Shown: positions 10,077-21,556 of the stretch, one piece after another
How positions within the stretch are numbered: the first letter of the stretch is position 1
Layout: every line of letters begins with the position of its first letter
NCBI GenBank assembly: GCA_009760855.2
Contig: WPIO01000002.1
Location: 9,992,501-10,054,500, forward strand
Reading direction: 5' to 3'
From: Cristatella mucedo
Taxonomy: Eukaryota > Bryozoa > Phylactolaemata > Cristatellidae
Length of the DNA: 62,000 nt
Position numbers and translations under genes: made by a program
The notes under the pieces: model-generated
What the model was told of the DNA's origin: nothing
Databases searched by the model: none
What the model saw: the letters and a program-made list of their open reading frames with translations, nothing else

Positions 10077-13000
10077 CCGTTATACTAGAAAGTTTCCATC
10101 ATTTTGTATTCAATCCTTAGCTCGCGCGCTAATCTGTTCGAAGCTGCATGAGCTGGAGTGTTTCTGCCTACTTCACGAAACTGCGCCGTGAAGGCCCACT
10201 TTTTCCATTTAGTTTCATGCATGAATAAGCAATTGGATGTCGCTCTGCTTTTTACATTTGACTAGAGATTGGCTGTTTGAAGCTCCAATAATCATGCCAC
10301 ATTAAGTTCACTGCGTAAGCACACACTGTTAACACATTGTTTGAGTTCAATCTTGGGCAATGCAATCGATCGCGATGACCAGGGTTTAATCGCAATCTGG
10401 TTTGTCGCTGTTCCATTGTGCAGCGACTACAAATATAAAACAAGGACAAAGAGAATAGACACACAAGTTGGGATTCAGGAGTGTACGTAAGTTGCCTTGT
10501 GATTACTCCCTGAAGGCATTATAATAGACTTAATTGCGAAGGGTAAAATATTGAGAGAAATACTGCACCAAGTTAAGGCTTTTTAATCTATGCCTAATCA
10601 AGGCACGTTTAGACGTTGCATGAACTTACCTGCAGCGCGACACCAGTGACTTGCACATGTTACACTTTGCAGCATAGGTCGACGAGCAATCGCGAGAGCA
10701 CTATGAAAGCATGCATATCGTAACGCCATCCTAGTCAATGTGGAGAAACAGACAGCGGGACCTACACAAATGCTAGCGATCGATAATTAGATATGCGCAT
10801 GTTCTTCAGCAACTCTGCAAAGGCGCCATGAACAACTGGCTATTCTGCTGGAGAGTTCAAAGGTCTAAGCGGCTAAGGGGCCTGCGGTGGTGCATATACG
10901 GAACAGACTCAGTCTCAGCGAATCACATCAGCGAACAGGGAAGAACAGACAGCAAGTCACATAGTGGAACGGAGAGCTCCTGTAACCTGTGACCTTCGTG
11001 ACTTTCTGAATGCTGGGAGCAGATCGGAGCTGTCGCTTCCTCAGATGGTTCCCAACTAGAAATCGGCTAGCAGGGAACAGCTCTGTTCATTCTGCGATTG
11101 TTTAATATCAGAATATCTATATCATTCCTACGGCTCTCTCGAGAGCTGAAGCTAATAACTATACCCCAGCAGGCTGCTTCGAGTAGAGTCTGTTGCTTCC
11201 ATAACTCGCTTGACTCGAGATTCCTTGAGACAGACACGTTAGCCCTTTTAATCTTAGTTGAGCCTTCACTAGTTAGAATTTCATACGATGAATGAAAGAA
11301 ATACCCCGACGTAACAAATCTGCCCATGCGATGGAGATTTATTTCGATGCAACTCTAGTGAGATTACACAGTATCATAAAAAAGCCAATTAAGCAGTGGC
11401 CATCATGAGGACATGATTGCATAGAAATCTCCAGCGACGCAATGGCACCCAAGAAACCGCAGTTACCGGATTTCAATCTGATTGTATAGCGCGACGCTCG
11501 GTACACGCTGTAACTTATCAGCGTCTTAGCAGAGCAGCTGCATAATTTCTCGTCATTGCTGGTGTGCTTCATTTGAGGTGAACGAAAGAGATCCTTAATT
11601 GGTTGGCTTATTCTTCGTTCAGCTTTCATCTTGCTGACACGAGTGGGTACTGTCTAGTACCTCGAGTATAGAAGGATTAAGAGAGAGACAGAATGAGATA
11701 GAGAGCGAAGGAGGAAAAGAGGCAACTGAGACGCATCACACTGGGCAAGCTTGGAGCTCCGACGAACTCAACCAAGCGTGGCTTTCAATCGACCATTGAC
11801 ATGGCATTAAAAAGACAACGAGATGGCTGTAAGTACTGCAAGGGCAAGCATTTCTATTCTTTCATAGGTTCTACACTGCCATTAAAGATTGCTCATGCAT
11901 TTTCTTCCTTGGATGACATTTAGCAACAGAAAAAAATGTCAGTGCAATAGTAGTTAGGGAATACATTTAGTGACACTATGTCTGGTACCTGCCGTCTGTA
12001 AAATTCTTCGGGGTACAGGCGGTGATAAAATGTTAATGTAAGATTTACGTAAATATTGGAAGCGCATTCAATCAATGTTGATAACGGACAATGATCCATT
12101 CGTCTCTCGCTCTAGCTATCACTTTCCCTTCTTCGCGTTAGGAACAAGTTTGTTGCACGAAAATGTGGCCTATGCTAAACATTCATTAGACGTATGATTC
12201 TTTACGAGACTAGTGTAAACATAATCTGTTCGGTTATCAATGAAAAATAGCATTATAGCTGCCACCTTTGCTCTATTTACATTGTGCACTGCCTATTTAG
12301 TTTGAACTGTTGATACACTGGGTAAGCATGTGGAAAATGTGTGGCAAAGAGAGACAGCTAAGCTGCCTTATCGAAATGGTGAATCGGGGTCTGCCTTAGC
12401 TCTGTGCTTTTTATAAAACGATAGACCTTCAGGAGGTCGACCGTTAAGGTTAACTCTAAATGGATCTCTCAGTGCGAGAATCTTTTACTTTCTCTGAGCG
12501 TAATAGCTTCTGTCTGAAAGATTAGCAGCTCGTGAAGGTGGCAGTGTCTACTAGTGGACCTGGTAGGAGCCGCCGTAATACGTTGGACATTTTCACGTGA
12601 AATGTCAAGGCAGCACTTTGACCCTGTGCCCCGCCCTTAAAAATCTAGGTTTACCAACCCAAGCCAGTACAGCAGCTACATCCAACTAAATGCCCGTGGC
12701 TGCCTGTTTGTGGTCAGCCTCAAGTGAAGCTCCACGAGCAGTAAGGTAAGGCTCTGACTTGAATTTGATTGCAGATTTGAATGTTTGCCTCAAAAGTAGA
12801 CGCTAGCCATCACTTTCAGACCAGGGGTACGGTACGATTACTTCGCAGCCCACTGCAAGGGTTTTAAATGCGAAGCACGCCCTTCTATACGGACTCTACA
12901 AACAGGGTGAAAGCGCCGAAGGCACATACAGTCATTTAAACGAGTCTTGGCAATCACGTGACATGACAAAATACTACTACTGTCGCTACAATTATAGAAC

Positions 13001-13090
13001 TCAATTCTTTTTCGCCACGAGACAGCTAAATCGCTCCGTAGGCACTGAAGGTATATTTAATAAGTGGCAATCTCACCTTCTACCAGCTGT
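10077..13090. other. 3 kb without a recognised gene
   Basis: I see no conserved protein domain, tRNA/rRNA or clear transposon here. The short open frames, the longest about 96 codons on the minus strand at 11339-11629, show no family motif. It may contain upstream non-coding exon(s) of the RING gene, which has an acceptor-like site at 13,806, but I cannot place them. Confidence 0.3.
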
Positions 13091-13094
13091 CAAG

Positions 13095-13520
13095 AATAAT
13101 AATAATAATATAATACGTTTGATAAAGTGCCCTCAGAGAATTCAACGCCTTTCTAGGTGCTTTACAATTGCTGAAAGGAAGCACGATCAAATGGTTAATG
13201 GTAGCGTGATCAACAAAAACAAGACTAACATGGTTAGGGGTGACCTGCGTAGGGTCAGCATGCACGTTTTCTTGGTAGCGCCATGCACATTGTCAGCATG
13301 CATAAGCACATAAATGACGAATCCCATTGGCCAACCAATGATTGATGAAAGGTTACGTGTTTAGTTTCTTTTTAAATGTGGTCAAGTTAGGAGATGTCGT
13401 GATGCAAGTCGGGAGCAAGTACCAGGCTTTTGGAGTATACGAACTCTAGGCACGGTCTCCAAAGCTTTTGAGATTTGTACGAGGTAGAGGCCAACAGTTA
13501 GATTCTGAAGACTTCCACGA
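13095..13520 (-). mobile_element. L2/CR1-like LINE (family A) 3' end, antisense
   Basis: Starting from an (aat)n run at about 13,096-13,114, the sequence matches the reverse complement of the family A terminus: a degraded terminal hairpin, then ggttaggggtgac and gggtcagcatgca landmarks seen in all other copies, then the C-terminal coding end near 13,380-13,510 in broken frame. It lies about 300 bp upstream of the RING-gene start codon. Confidence 0.8.
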
Positions 13521-13793
13521 AGGTCTGTCAACAAGATTTACGTTGTAGCTCCTCCGGCTCCTCATTTGGGCTTTTGCAGTCAGTCCTGTGACTATTGAAA
13601 ATGAAATTCACATTCGTCCTGCTAAGTGATGGGTAGAACATTAAAGCAAGTAACCGCCGGAATGGATGAGTTGACCTGTCGACTCGGAGCTTGTTCTTTA
13701 ACTAAGGCAAATAGTCCGTCTTCGTTGCACGTTTGGTACAAATCTAGCAGCCTTGCTAAAGTATTGGCGAAAAATCTAAAGATCCTCTTTATG

Positions 13794-13806
13794 TCTGTCT
13801 TTGCAG
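13794..13806 (+). promoter_or_regulatory. Probable 3' splice site before the RING-gene start codon
   Basis: A pyrimidine-rich tgtctgtctttgcag sequence ends 23 bases upstream of the ATG at 13,830. It implies a non-coding or short upstream exon and argues that codons 5' of it in the same frame are not translated. Confidence 0.5.
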
Positions 13807-13829
13807 TTGGTACTAAACCCATCTCTGCA

Positions 13830-15767
13830 ATGAGGCGGCAAGATGACCAGACAGACACGCGGTCCGAATTGCCCGACTGTACGTGCACCATATGTCTGGG
13901 TAGCATCAGCAATTCAGCTGGAACCGACAGCTGCACCCACCGGTTCTGCCTTGACTGCCTACTGCAGTGGGCTAAGGTCAAGCCCGAATGCCCACTTTGC
14001 AAATCAGCTTTCACGTTCATCCTGAATTTCAATGAAAAGAGAGAGCCACTTCGGTATGCTGTTCATCGAAGCGAGCCAGCTCCTGCCGTCACTCAGAATG
14101 AGGCAGACTCGACGTCTCGACAGGCCAGCTCCCAGTCGCTTGATCGAGGCAATGAATACACCTCCAGAACAGGCGTGGGGGAGGAGGTCAGTCGTCGTGC
14201 GAGGCAAGTGCGACAGACAGTGAGAATGAGGACAACACGAGCGGCAATGACTTTACACAGAGCAGCCCAGAGCATCGGAGCTGCCCAACACGTCACCTCA
14301 GACAGCTCAGATGACGACGACGCCGAGGAAGATGATGACGCCGAGGAAGATGATGACGACGACTACAATTATGAAGCAGAGCATGCAGCATGGCGAAGCA
14401 GCAGATCTCGTCCAAAGCGTGTGCCTCCATCAAGGTTCCGGGCGGTGCACCGTCGCCGGGCAACCCCTCACACTCTTAGGCAGGCAGACATTGCTGGCAT
14501 CGAGACACAGCCAGTGCATGAGCGTGTGGGCACGTTCCTGGCCTCGCTCGGCAAGCCGGATGCACGGTCCCTTGCTTATCCACAGCCCTTCCAGCAGGAT
14601 CGACTCGTGCGTGGTGGCACACATGCTCGTCCAGCTGGTGCTGAAGCTTCAGCTGCCGCTGGGTCCGCTGTCATCACGGCTGAGGCCACCATCAGCAACA
14701 CGGCCGTGTCTGACGCTGAGGCTGCATCGACATGCAGCAGCGAACTGCCCATTGTTACAGACGTCTTTGCCTATATGGAGTCGCTTAATGCACGAAAGAG
14801 CAGGATCAGTGTAAATATGCAGGCAGTGGAGCCAGATTATTTGTCGACTGGGCAGCCATCAGCAGCCACTTGCTCTCTGACATCACCAGTGATCTCACTG
14901 CCAAGTGCATCACCCGAGATCATGGATCAAGAGCACAGATCGCCTCTCACCAAGTCAGATGCGGCACGACTAGTGCAGGCGCAACTGTTTCCTGCAAAAG
15001 CTATGCCCAGACCTACTTCTTTGCATTCAGAAGCAGCAGTGTCTGCTTCCATCGCCAGCTTTGGCAGTGGGGACAGGTACCCAGCCGATGGTGCATCAGA
15101 TGTGATCATCGTTAGAGAAGAAAGGGCATGGCATAATCGCACATCAGTCCAGTTATCCTCGAGCGAGAGTGATGATGACGAAGGCCATCGTAGTCGCTCT
15201 CGAAGCCCTCTGGGTGCCACTAGTGCCCCTAAAGTAGTCAGAGGCAGTACCATCGCACCTTTAGGTCGTGCCGCAAATTCGGGTGAACGTTATGGCAGCA
15301 GCCAATTGGCATCGTCTTTGCTCACTAATATGTCGCAGTCTGCAGTGTCTCCGACTCAGTGGTCACCAGGACGCGAGCTTGTCAGGAGTGGTCATACTGC
15401 AAGACACTCAGTTCGACGCAACAAGAACACATGTGCCACAAATGCAAGCAGATCCCCTTGCAGTGCTCAAGCAAGTGGTAGCAACCGCAACGTCGTCATG
15501 CAAAGAGAAAGGAAACTGGAGACCAGCCGAGAGAGAAGTCGCAGCCCACTTCGTCGAATGGATGGCCATGGGTCAATGATGTCCACCAGCCGGCTCATGT
15601 CTGCTGTGCCCGGTGACATGACTGTGGTTCAAGCAGCAGCAGCTGCGACCACTGCAGGAATATCCGATTCGGCATTCGCTCGGCGAGCAGTGGTGAGGCT
15701 GAGCAGACGATGTCCGAACTCTTCTCAGGAAAGTGGCAGCTTTGCTTGCCATAGAAAAACTCAATAG
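13830..15767 (+). CDS. TOPORS: Topors-like RING-finger/SR-rich E3 ligase (single coding exon)
   Basis: The 645-codon open frame has a C3HC4 RING at the N-terminus: C19-x2-C22-x12-C35-x-H37-x2-C40-x2-C43-x10-C54-x2-C57. The surrounding residues (HRFCLDCLLQWAK, ECPLCK) closely fit Topors, a nuclear ubiquitin and SUMO E3 ligase. An acidic Asp/Glu block lies at about residues 158-182, SR-type patches at about 453-461 and 566-576 (RSRSP motifs), and a SUMO-interaction-like DVIIV at 424-428. This layout, and an uninterrupted coding exon, agree with known Topors proteins, but the length is well short of the roughly 1,000 residues of human and fly Topors. The start at 13,830 is chosen because a pyrimidine-rich acceptor (tctgtctttgcag) ends at 13,806, so the open frame back to 13,626 is probably intronic. 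Orthology is inferred; another RING/SR protein is possible. Confidence 0.75.
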   Translation: MRRQDDQTDTRSELPDCTCTICLGSISNSAGTDSCTHRFCLDCLLQWAKVKPECPLCKSAFTFILNFNEKREPLRYAVHRSEPAPAVTQNEADSTSRQASSQSLDRGNEYTSRTGVGEEVSRRARQVRQTVRMRTTRAAMTLHRAAQSIGAAQHVTSDSSDDDDAEEDDDAEEDDDDDYNYEAEHAAWRSSRSRPKRVPPSRFRAVHRRRATPHTLRQADIAGIETQPVHERVGTFLASLGKPDARSLAYPQPFQQDRLVRGGTHARPAGAEASAAAGSAVITAEATISNTAVSDAEAASTCSSELPIVTDVFAYMESLNARKSRISVNMQAVEPDYLSTGQPSAATCSLTSPVISLPSASPEIMDQEHRSPLTKSDAARLVQAQLFPAKAMPRPTSLHSEAAVSASIASFGSGDRYPADGASDVIIVREERAWHNRTSVQLSSSESDDDEGHRSRSRSPLGATSAPKVVRGSTIAPLGRAANSGERYGSSQLASSLLTNMSQSAVSPTQWSPGRELVRSGHTARHSVRRNKNTCATNASRSPCSAQASGSNRNVVMQRERKLETSRERSRSPLRRMDGHGSMMSTSRLMSAVPGDMTVVQAAAAATTAGISDSAFARRAVVRLSRRCPNSSQESGSFACHRKTQ

Positions 15768-16799
15768 CCCGGTCAGCCTTCGGAGGCAATGGCAGTCGTG
15801 ATGAATGCCTCTCTTGCGACTTCCCGAGGCTTGGTGCCACCTAGTTTGAACAGTGCCTCAGGTATTCTCTGGTGTTCACATCGAACATGGCTGTTCATTT
15901 ATGATGTTTATCAGTTGATTGGCTTGTACAGGTGTGACATTTTCCTAGAATGTTATCATACCAGTTCAGCATTTGTGCTCACCTGTTCAGTTTCTCAGTG
16001 ACTTTTTATTAACTGTGGGACCTGAAATTTTATCTAGCCTAGAAATGTTTAACGTCTGCAGTGTTTGGAACTTTAACTCACTGAGCACTACTCAAAGGTA
16101 CGGTGACCACTTCCATAACGATCTTCACGTGCTCCAACTGGTAGGACTTCTGGCAGCATTCGCAGCACGACCATACGATGGCACTGATTCCTTTGTTTCA
16201 TGTAGACGCCCTTACATTGAGCAAGGAGCTCTGACTGCCAAGCTTAAATACACGGGAGCACAGGTGCATCTTTCATTCTTCTTCGGGCAGATCTCGGCTA
16301 CTAACGTGTTCAGATGGACACCAGTTACCGCGAACCCAGCCAAATGTCGATTGCACCTATCCTGGCTATGGTGCAATCGACATGCCCCTGCAGTTGATTG
16401 ATTTGACTAGGCGCCATTGCATGCTTGTAGCTGTCGTTGGAGATGCTGTTTAGCAGTCTGGAGCGCCCTAGAACATTGGCCCTCTGTACGCTCAACCCAT
16501 GGCTGCACATTCAAGCCTTGATGGTTAAAGTGTCAGTACCCGAGTATTCATTCAATCTTAAGTTGAACCAGGATGTCACAAAGACAAGGACATGAGTGTA
16601 TACAAATCGAGCTTCGATTCGAAGTGCATCATTAGGATTTGTTACAAGAGCCCTGTTTCAGCGTTACCAAGACAAATACAATTACCTTACAAATTATTTA
16701 TCTGACCTTACTGCTTGGCATGTCCGCAAGCAGCTTGGAATGGATACTAAGAGTGCTTGCTGTTTTTTTTACAAGTTTGACCAACTTATATGGCATAAG

Positions 16800-16837
<38 letters not shown>

Positions 16838-16842
16838 AAGAG

Positions 16843-16914
<72 letters not shown>

Positions 16915-17540
16915 TTACCGAGAGAAAGCGGAGCGACACAATTTGACAATTAATAATAACCCGGCTCATCCAAGAAAATTTTAAAATGATCCTGCCAGAT
17001 TTTGAGATACAATGACAACATAATCGTAGGAGTTCTGTGCAATCTTTAACAGTAAAAGAATCGTTCAAAGGGCTACAGGAAAACGCTGCTAAAAGCAAGC
17101 TGTGGTTTTATTGACAAGGGGGCGTCTGATTGAACAAATATGGGTAATAATAACAGTTGCTTGGGGGAATGTCCGGGTTCTAACTAGGGCTAGAGTCCAC
17201 AGTGAATTGCTTTTGTCAGCTTCGTGACCAAGCAGTTCCCTGAAATACAGTTCCACCATGACTAAGCCCACCAATCGTGTGGTTTTTGAAATGAAAAATC
17301 CGATTAAGATATTAGGCAATCGTTTCTTGTAACTGTGCTTGGGCTTTCTGTCCCAACATCTGCACTGTTGCAATTCACAAACAAATATTTGGCGCGGAAA
17401 CTGGCTATTCATGAGGAGAAATGGCTCATGAAGTTTCTACAAAGGTCTGGATCAAGACCCGACTCCAGGATGAATAGATTTGATTTTATGTATTATTGAT
17501 GGGAGTATTGATAAAGCTCCACGGAAGCCTCAATAAACTT
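15768..17540 (+). other. Probable 3' UTR of the Topors-like gene with AATAAA
   Basis: No recognised ORF follows the stop codon. The first AATAAA I find on the plus strand is at 17,532-17,537, followed by a GT/T-rich stretch, so the UTR may be as long as 1.77 kb. The (GA)n microsatellite lies inside it. The assignment is tentative. Confidence 0.35.
16801..16912. repeat. (GA)n microsatellite
   Basis: About 110 bases of nearly uninterrupted GA dinucleotides, with a few A/T interruptions near 16,831-16,846. Overlapping Arg-Glu and Ser-Leu repeat frames on the two strands are artefacts of this tract. Confidence 0.95.
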
Positions 17541-19246
17541 GATCTCCTTGGTGTTTACATATGATTTCCAAGCATAGGTATCGTGAATTTAATTTTAAAG
17601 ATCAAGTTCTCCACAGTACACTGTCATTCTAAGTAAAATGAAAAACCTCAAGATGAAGACGTGATTGTTCTTAGAGTGTCATGTGTCAATATACAAGATT
17701 TAGTACAAGAAGAAACAAGAAAAATTAAAATGGCCCGTAATACTTTGAAGAAACGCTTTGAGTTGTTGCTTTACTTCTGCCTATGCAAGTAAATTCGTGA
17801 AAATGAGGGCAGAATTTATTGTATGTCATTTGTTCCTCAACTGTAAGATCTAATCAGTATGGGGCTCTGTGGTTTTTCACTGATACTACAAATGCTAGCT
17901 GGAAGAGCATATTTTGATCGTTTAACATTCTTAGTTTGGATTCTGTAAACCAATTACTAAGGTGCTGCCGACTTTGTTATTCAACTTAAGAAAGTCTCCA
18001 ACCAGTCCGTGCTGGTATGAGAAATCCGTTGAGTACGTGCTTTGGTTAGCAGTGCCATGCCATGAGGCAGGAGCTATGAAAGCTTAGATACTATTTCTTA
18101 AATAATTGCTATTAAAGGCCTAGATTTAGCCCGAGTATATCAAGTGGGCGAGACAGACTATTTAAGACAAAAATTGAACAGGATTAGCAGTAAGCTTAAC
18201 TGTGACATACATGGGTGCTTCTCGAATTTCACCACCCTTGTTTTGTTACCCATGGTCTGGAGTTTCTGAGGATGTTTCATCTGACTCAAATCAGTTCAGT
18301 GTATGTGATTCCTAGACGAGATTGGTGATGCTTGGGAGGAGCTTGGCAAATAACATCATCCAAAGTGGCCTTAAGATCGATGGGAAAGACCACACACAAT
18401 TAATTACTTTAATCTGTGATCTTACAACGCAGATCAGACTTCCAAATCTTTGCCTAGCCTGACAGGTGACAAACCCTTAAGCACCTTAAAGCCTTGTGCT
18501 ATAGTAACCATTTCTATCGAGAATTTACCTGGTTAGAGAAGTCTTAAGGACAAGTTTTTTTTTAGCAACTTCCTCTTAGAAACTAAGCGGAAGTGGCTTT
18601 GGCTTTCGATATCTAGTAATACTTGTTTATTCATTTATTACCAATAACAAAGGAGGTAGGTGCAGGTTAAGCACCAGGGGCTGATTAAATACTTACGGTG
18701 CATAATATTAGTCTTGCATGCATTAGTTCCATGGAATCTGGGCAGTGGACATTGTTTCTAGAAGGCTACCAATTTTCTTACACCAAGAGATGGATATTAT
18801 AAAAGTCAGTAGATGTAGTCTTGAACGGACTCATCTTACGTCGTCACATAATCTATAAGAAGAAGAAATCCTGCAGGAGTGAACTTTGGAAACTAGACGT
18901 GTACGAATGATGTTACCCTAGGTACATTAGTATCTAATCAAATTTAACATGCCGATGCCAAACTTAGAGAACTAGTGGACAGCTCACCACGACGTTGTTT
19001 GTAATATGACCTCACCCGACTGGAATATTTAGGTGGGTTTTAGTTTATTCCGAGCTATCTTATAATGCCCATGCGATATCTACAGTGGTCTCGCTAATGT
19101 ATTCAAAATCTCCCGTTTGAGGTAATAGTATTTTTCCATTATCTGTAGCAACCTCGATTGCTATTCACTAAAATCAAACTGTGAGAAGGGATTGAGTAAC
19201 TACTAGCCCTCATATCATTGAGCAAATATTTTGCATTTATCAGAGC

Positions 19247-19253
19247 TATAAAT
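19247..19253 (+). promoter_or_regulatory. TATA box of peptide pseudogene copy 1
   Basis: TATAAAT lies 48 bases upstream of the ancestral ATG at 19,295, at the same position and in the same gagctata context as in the intact gene. Confidence 0.5.
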
Positions 19254-19294
19254 TAATCTCAGTGACGTCCTAGTTCAGCTGAAAATGAGAGATA

Positions 19295-19758
19295 ATGACC
19301 CGCTTCCAGATCCCTTTGTTCGGTGTCCTTCTGCTCGTGGCCTTTTCGTTCACGGACAAAGTGGTGGACCACTTTGAGGCAGTAGAATAGGATAAATCGG
19401 AACTCAAATAGACAAAAATTAAGTCTTAAATATTTATCTCCAATGGTCTGCACATAAGATCTGTCTTGCAAACTTGGTATTTGTTAAGAGCTAAGCGTGT
19501 CTTATATAAATTATTACTGCATGTATATATATTTATGTATTCATGACACTGTTACCTAGTCTAGAATAACTATAGAGCGTTAATTGTTTTGTCATTCTAT
19601 CTGTGCACTTTCTCAAAGTACGTTAACTTGATTTTGCTTGCAGTACTTAAATCAGGAGTTGCTCTCGGTAAAAAGTGCTTATTATTTATAAAGAAGTGCC
19701 ATTACCCAAAGAAGTTGACATATGCCTCCGTCTGCGTGGCTGGGCATGCTGCATTTAA
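19295..19758 (+). pseudogene. Cysteine-rich secreted peptide pseudogene, copy 1
   Basis: Exon 1 (19,295 to about 19,420) starts with ATG and encodes a hydrophobic signal sequence (PLFGVLLLVAFSF) and the start of an acidic propeptide. A TAG at codon 32 (19,388-19,390) replaces the leucine codon of the intact gene, and a second in-frame stop follows. Exon 2 begins after a good acceptor (ttgcttgcag, exon from 19,644). It has lost the first two cysteines of the mature domain, keeps the central KKLTY region, and carries a one-base deletion that destroys the final cysteine pair and the normal stop. The splice donor is also degraded. It lies in unit 1 of the array and is clearly dead. Confidence 0.85.
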
Positions 19759-21538
19759 CAAACTGCTTCCAGGCTGATTTAATGAATTTAAGTTGAACCA
19801 GCTGCTTCAAACGATTTTTTCAAATCGTATTGTTGCTGGTAAAAAATGATTAATAAGAACGCTAAATTTAGGTCGTGGTGTAAAAATACTTCTATCACAC
19901 TGGCTCTCAGCATGCGACACAATCCAGGGAATAGGTTTCTACGCGTCTATGTTAAACGTATTCACTTGCAACTTTTATCCGGAGCATTTGAATGTTGGAT
20001 TACAGTAGAAACTTTAATTTAGCACTTTGTACAGTTTGACATATATACACGATGGCACAAACGCTTTCACGTGTATTATGTTCGCGACGGTAATTTCATA
20101 TTGCATGAATTTAGCTAACCACAGAATTGCCTAGCCTGAACATAGCCATTACTATCCAACTGTATCACCAGTAGATGTATTTTGCTTCGGATAAATACAA
20201 GAGAGTAGTTATGACAGAACTTCTGAATGAAACATCGGTAGTTCTGTGGAGTTACGAAGCACGCATTTTACAATACATGTTAACACACGGTAAATTAATT
20301 TTCTGGGCATGGAATGTTACCATGTGTCACAACAGTTACTTTTCTAAACCATTACTGCAGTTTTTCTAATTTATGATTAACCGGAATGTTGCATTTTTAT
20401 TTGGTGAAGGTTGCACTACGACTACGTGTGCGATCACCTAGGACTTGAGAATTATACCATAATTAAAACGTTCAAATCAACAGCGTTTCGAACGAACCCG
20501 AAATAAAAACGGCTTCGTGTGACACCAATTCAGCTAGTTACGATTTAACTGCAGTAAAGATTTTTGCGCCCTGCATAACTGGCGTACACATAATTTTGTG
20601 ACGCTAACTTATTTAAGCTACTCAGCACTAGCTGTGTCTGCAAATAAATTCACCGAGAGCGAGGAACTAATTAAGAGCCGCATTCAAGCAGCCTGCTGGA
20701 TATTTAGGTTCACGGCTATTAGCAAAGCAATGGTAATCAGATTTTCTAATTCAATACCCGTGAAATTTCCAAGCAGCATGGCATATGCAAACACACAGTA
20801 ATATAGAGTTGAAACGCTTCTTCTGAAAAAATTATGAATCCCTGATTTACTACTACAAGTAAGTGTTTATGGTATAATTGGTTAATATTAATACGATGAA
20901 TTCCCATAGTTACACGGCAATTGCAGTCACTATCCAGACAATGCACTTATCGCACTACAGAATGAAAATCAAAATTGATATTGGTAGCATGAACAGCCCA
21001 ACAAGAATATGATGGCTATATGTAACTTGCATCTACATAAACAGATATATGTTGAGCGGTCCCGGGCACGCTGTAAGCAAGTTTGTTAAAGTCCGGTAAG
21101 AAACAGGAACGGGGCAAGTGCGGTAGGAAAATATAGTGATTTTAGCTAATTCTTATTGTCCTTAAAGACAGCAGTGGTCGTTAAATAATTCGAGATCGAA
21201 TGCTATGCTTTGGATGCATCGCGAGTTATAGGGCCGTCTCATTACGGTTATATCACCTTCCGAAAGATAGCTAAACAGTTCGTAGCGACAAAGCAGTTAG
21301 ACCTATACTAAGCCTGTGTGAGGAACAATTCTCACAGGCAGGCTAAAAATCCAGTATCCTCAAAATGAGAAATATTCTCAAATGAGCTGTGAATTTCACG
21401 CGTTCCTTAACTCCCCGATATATCAGGCTATCTTTAATTTTCGACACATTGCAACCACCGAGCTTTTGGCTGACGAGCATAACCGCCGACTTTGGTAAGT
21501 CCGCAAGTGCGAGGATGCATGGGATTAAAAACCAGCAA

Positions 21539-21556
21539 AGAGAGAGAGAGAGAGAT
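21539..21556. repeat. Short (GA)n run
   Basis: Eight to nine GA units lie in the downstream block of unit 1. It has no other apparent role. Confidence 0.6.

Noticed and set aside
13626-13829. N-terminal extension of the Topors-like protein to 713 residues
   Set aside because: The open frame begins just after LINE debris and is separated from the RING part by a good 3' splice site; no family similarity is seen in the extension.
13622-14032. Minus-strand 136-codon frame opposite the RING exon
   Set aside because: It is a shadow of the plus-strand coding exon with no motif of its own.
16639-17098. Arg-Glu repeat and Ser-Leu repeat proteins
   Set aside because: They are caused by the (GA)n microsatellite.
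19589-19777. 62-codon frame across the intron and exon 2 of peptide copy 1 as a gene
   Set aside because: It runs through the intron, lacks most cysteines and overlaps a pseudogene whose ancestral frame has stops.
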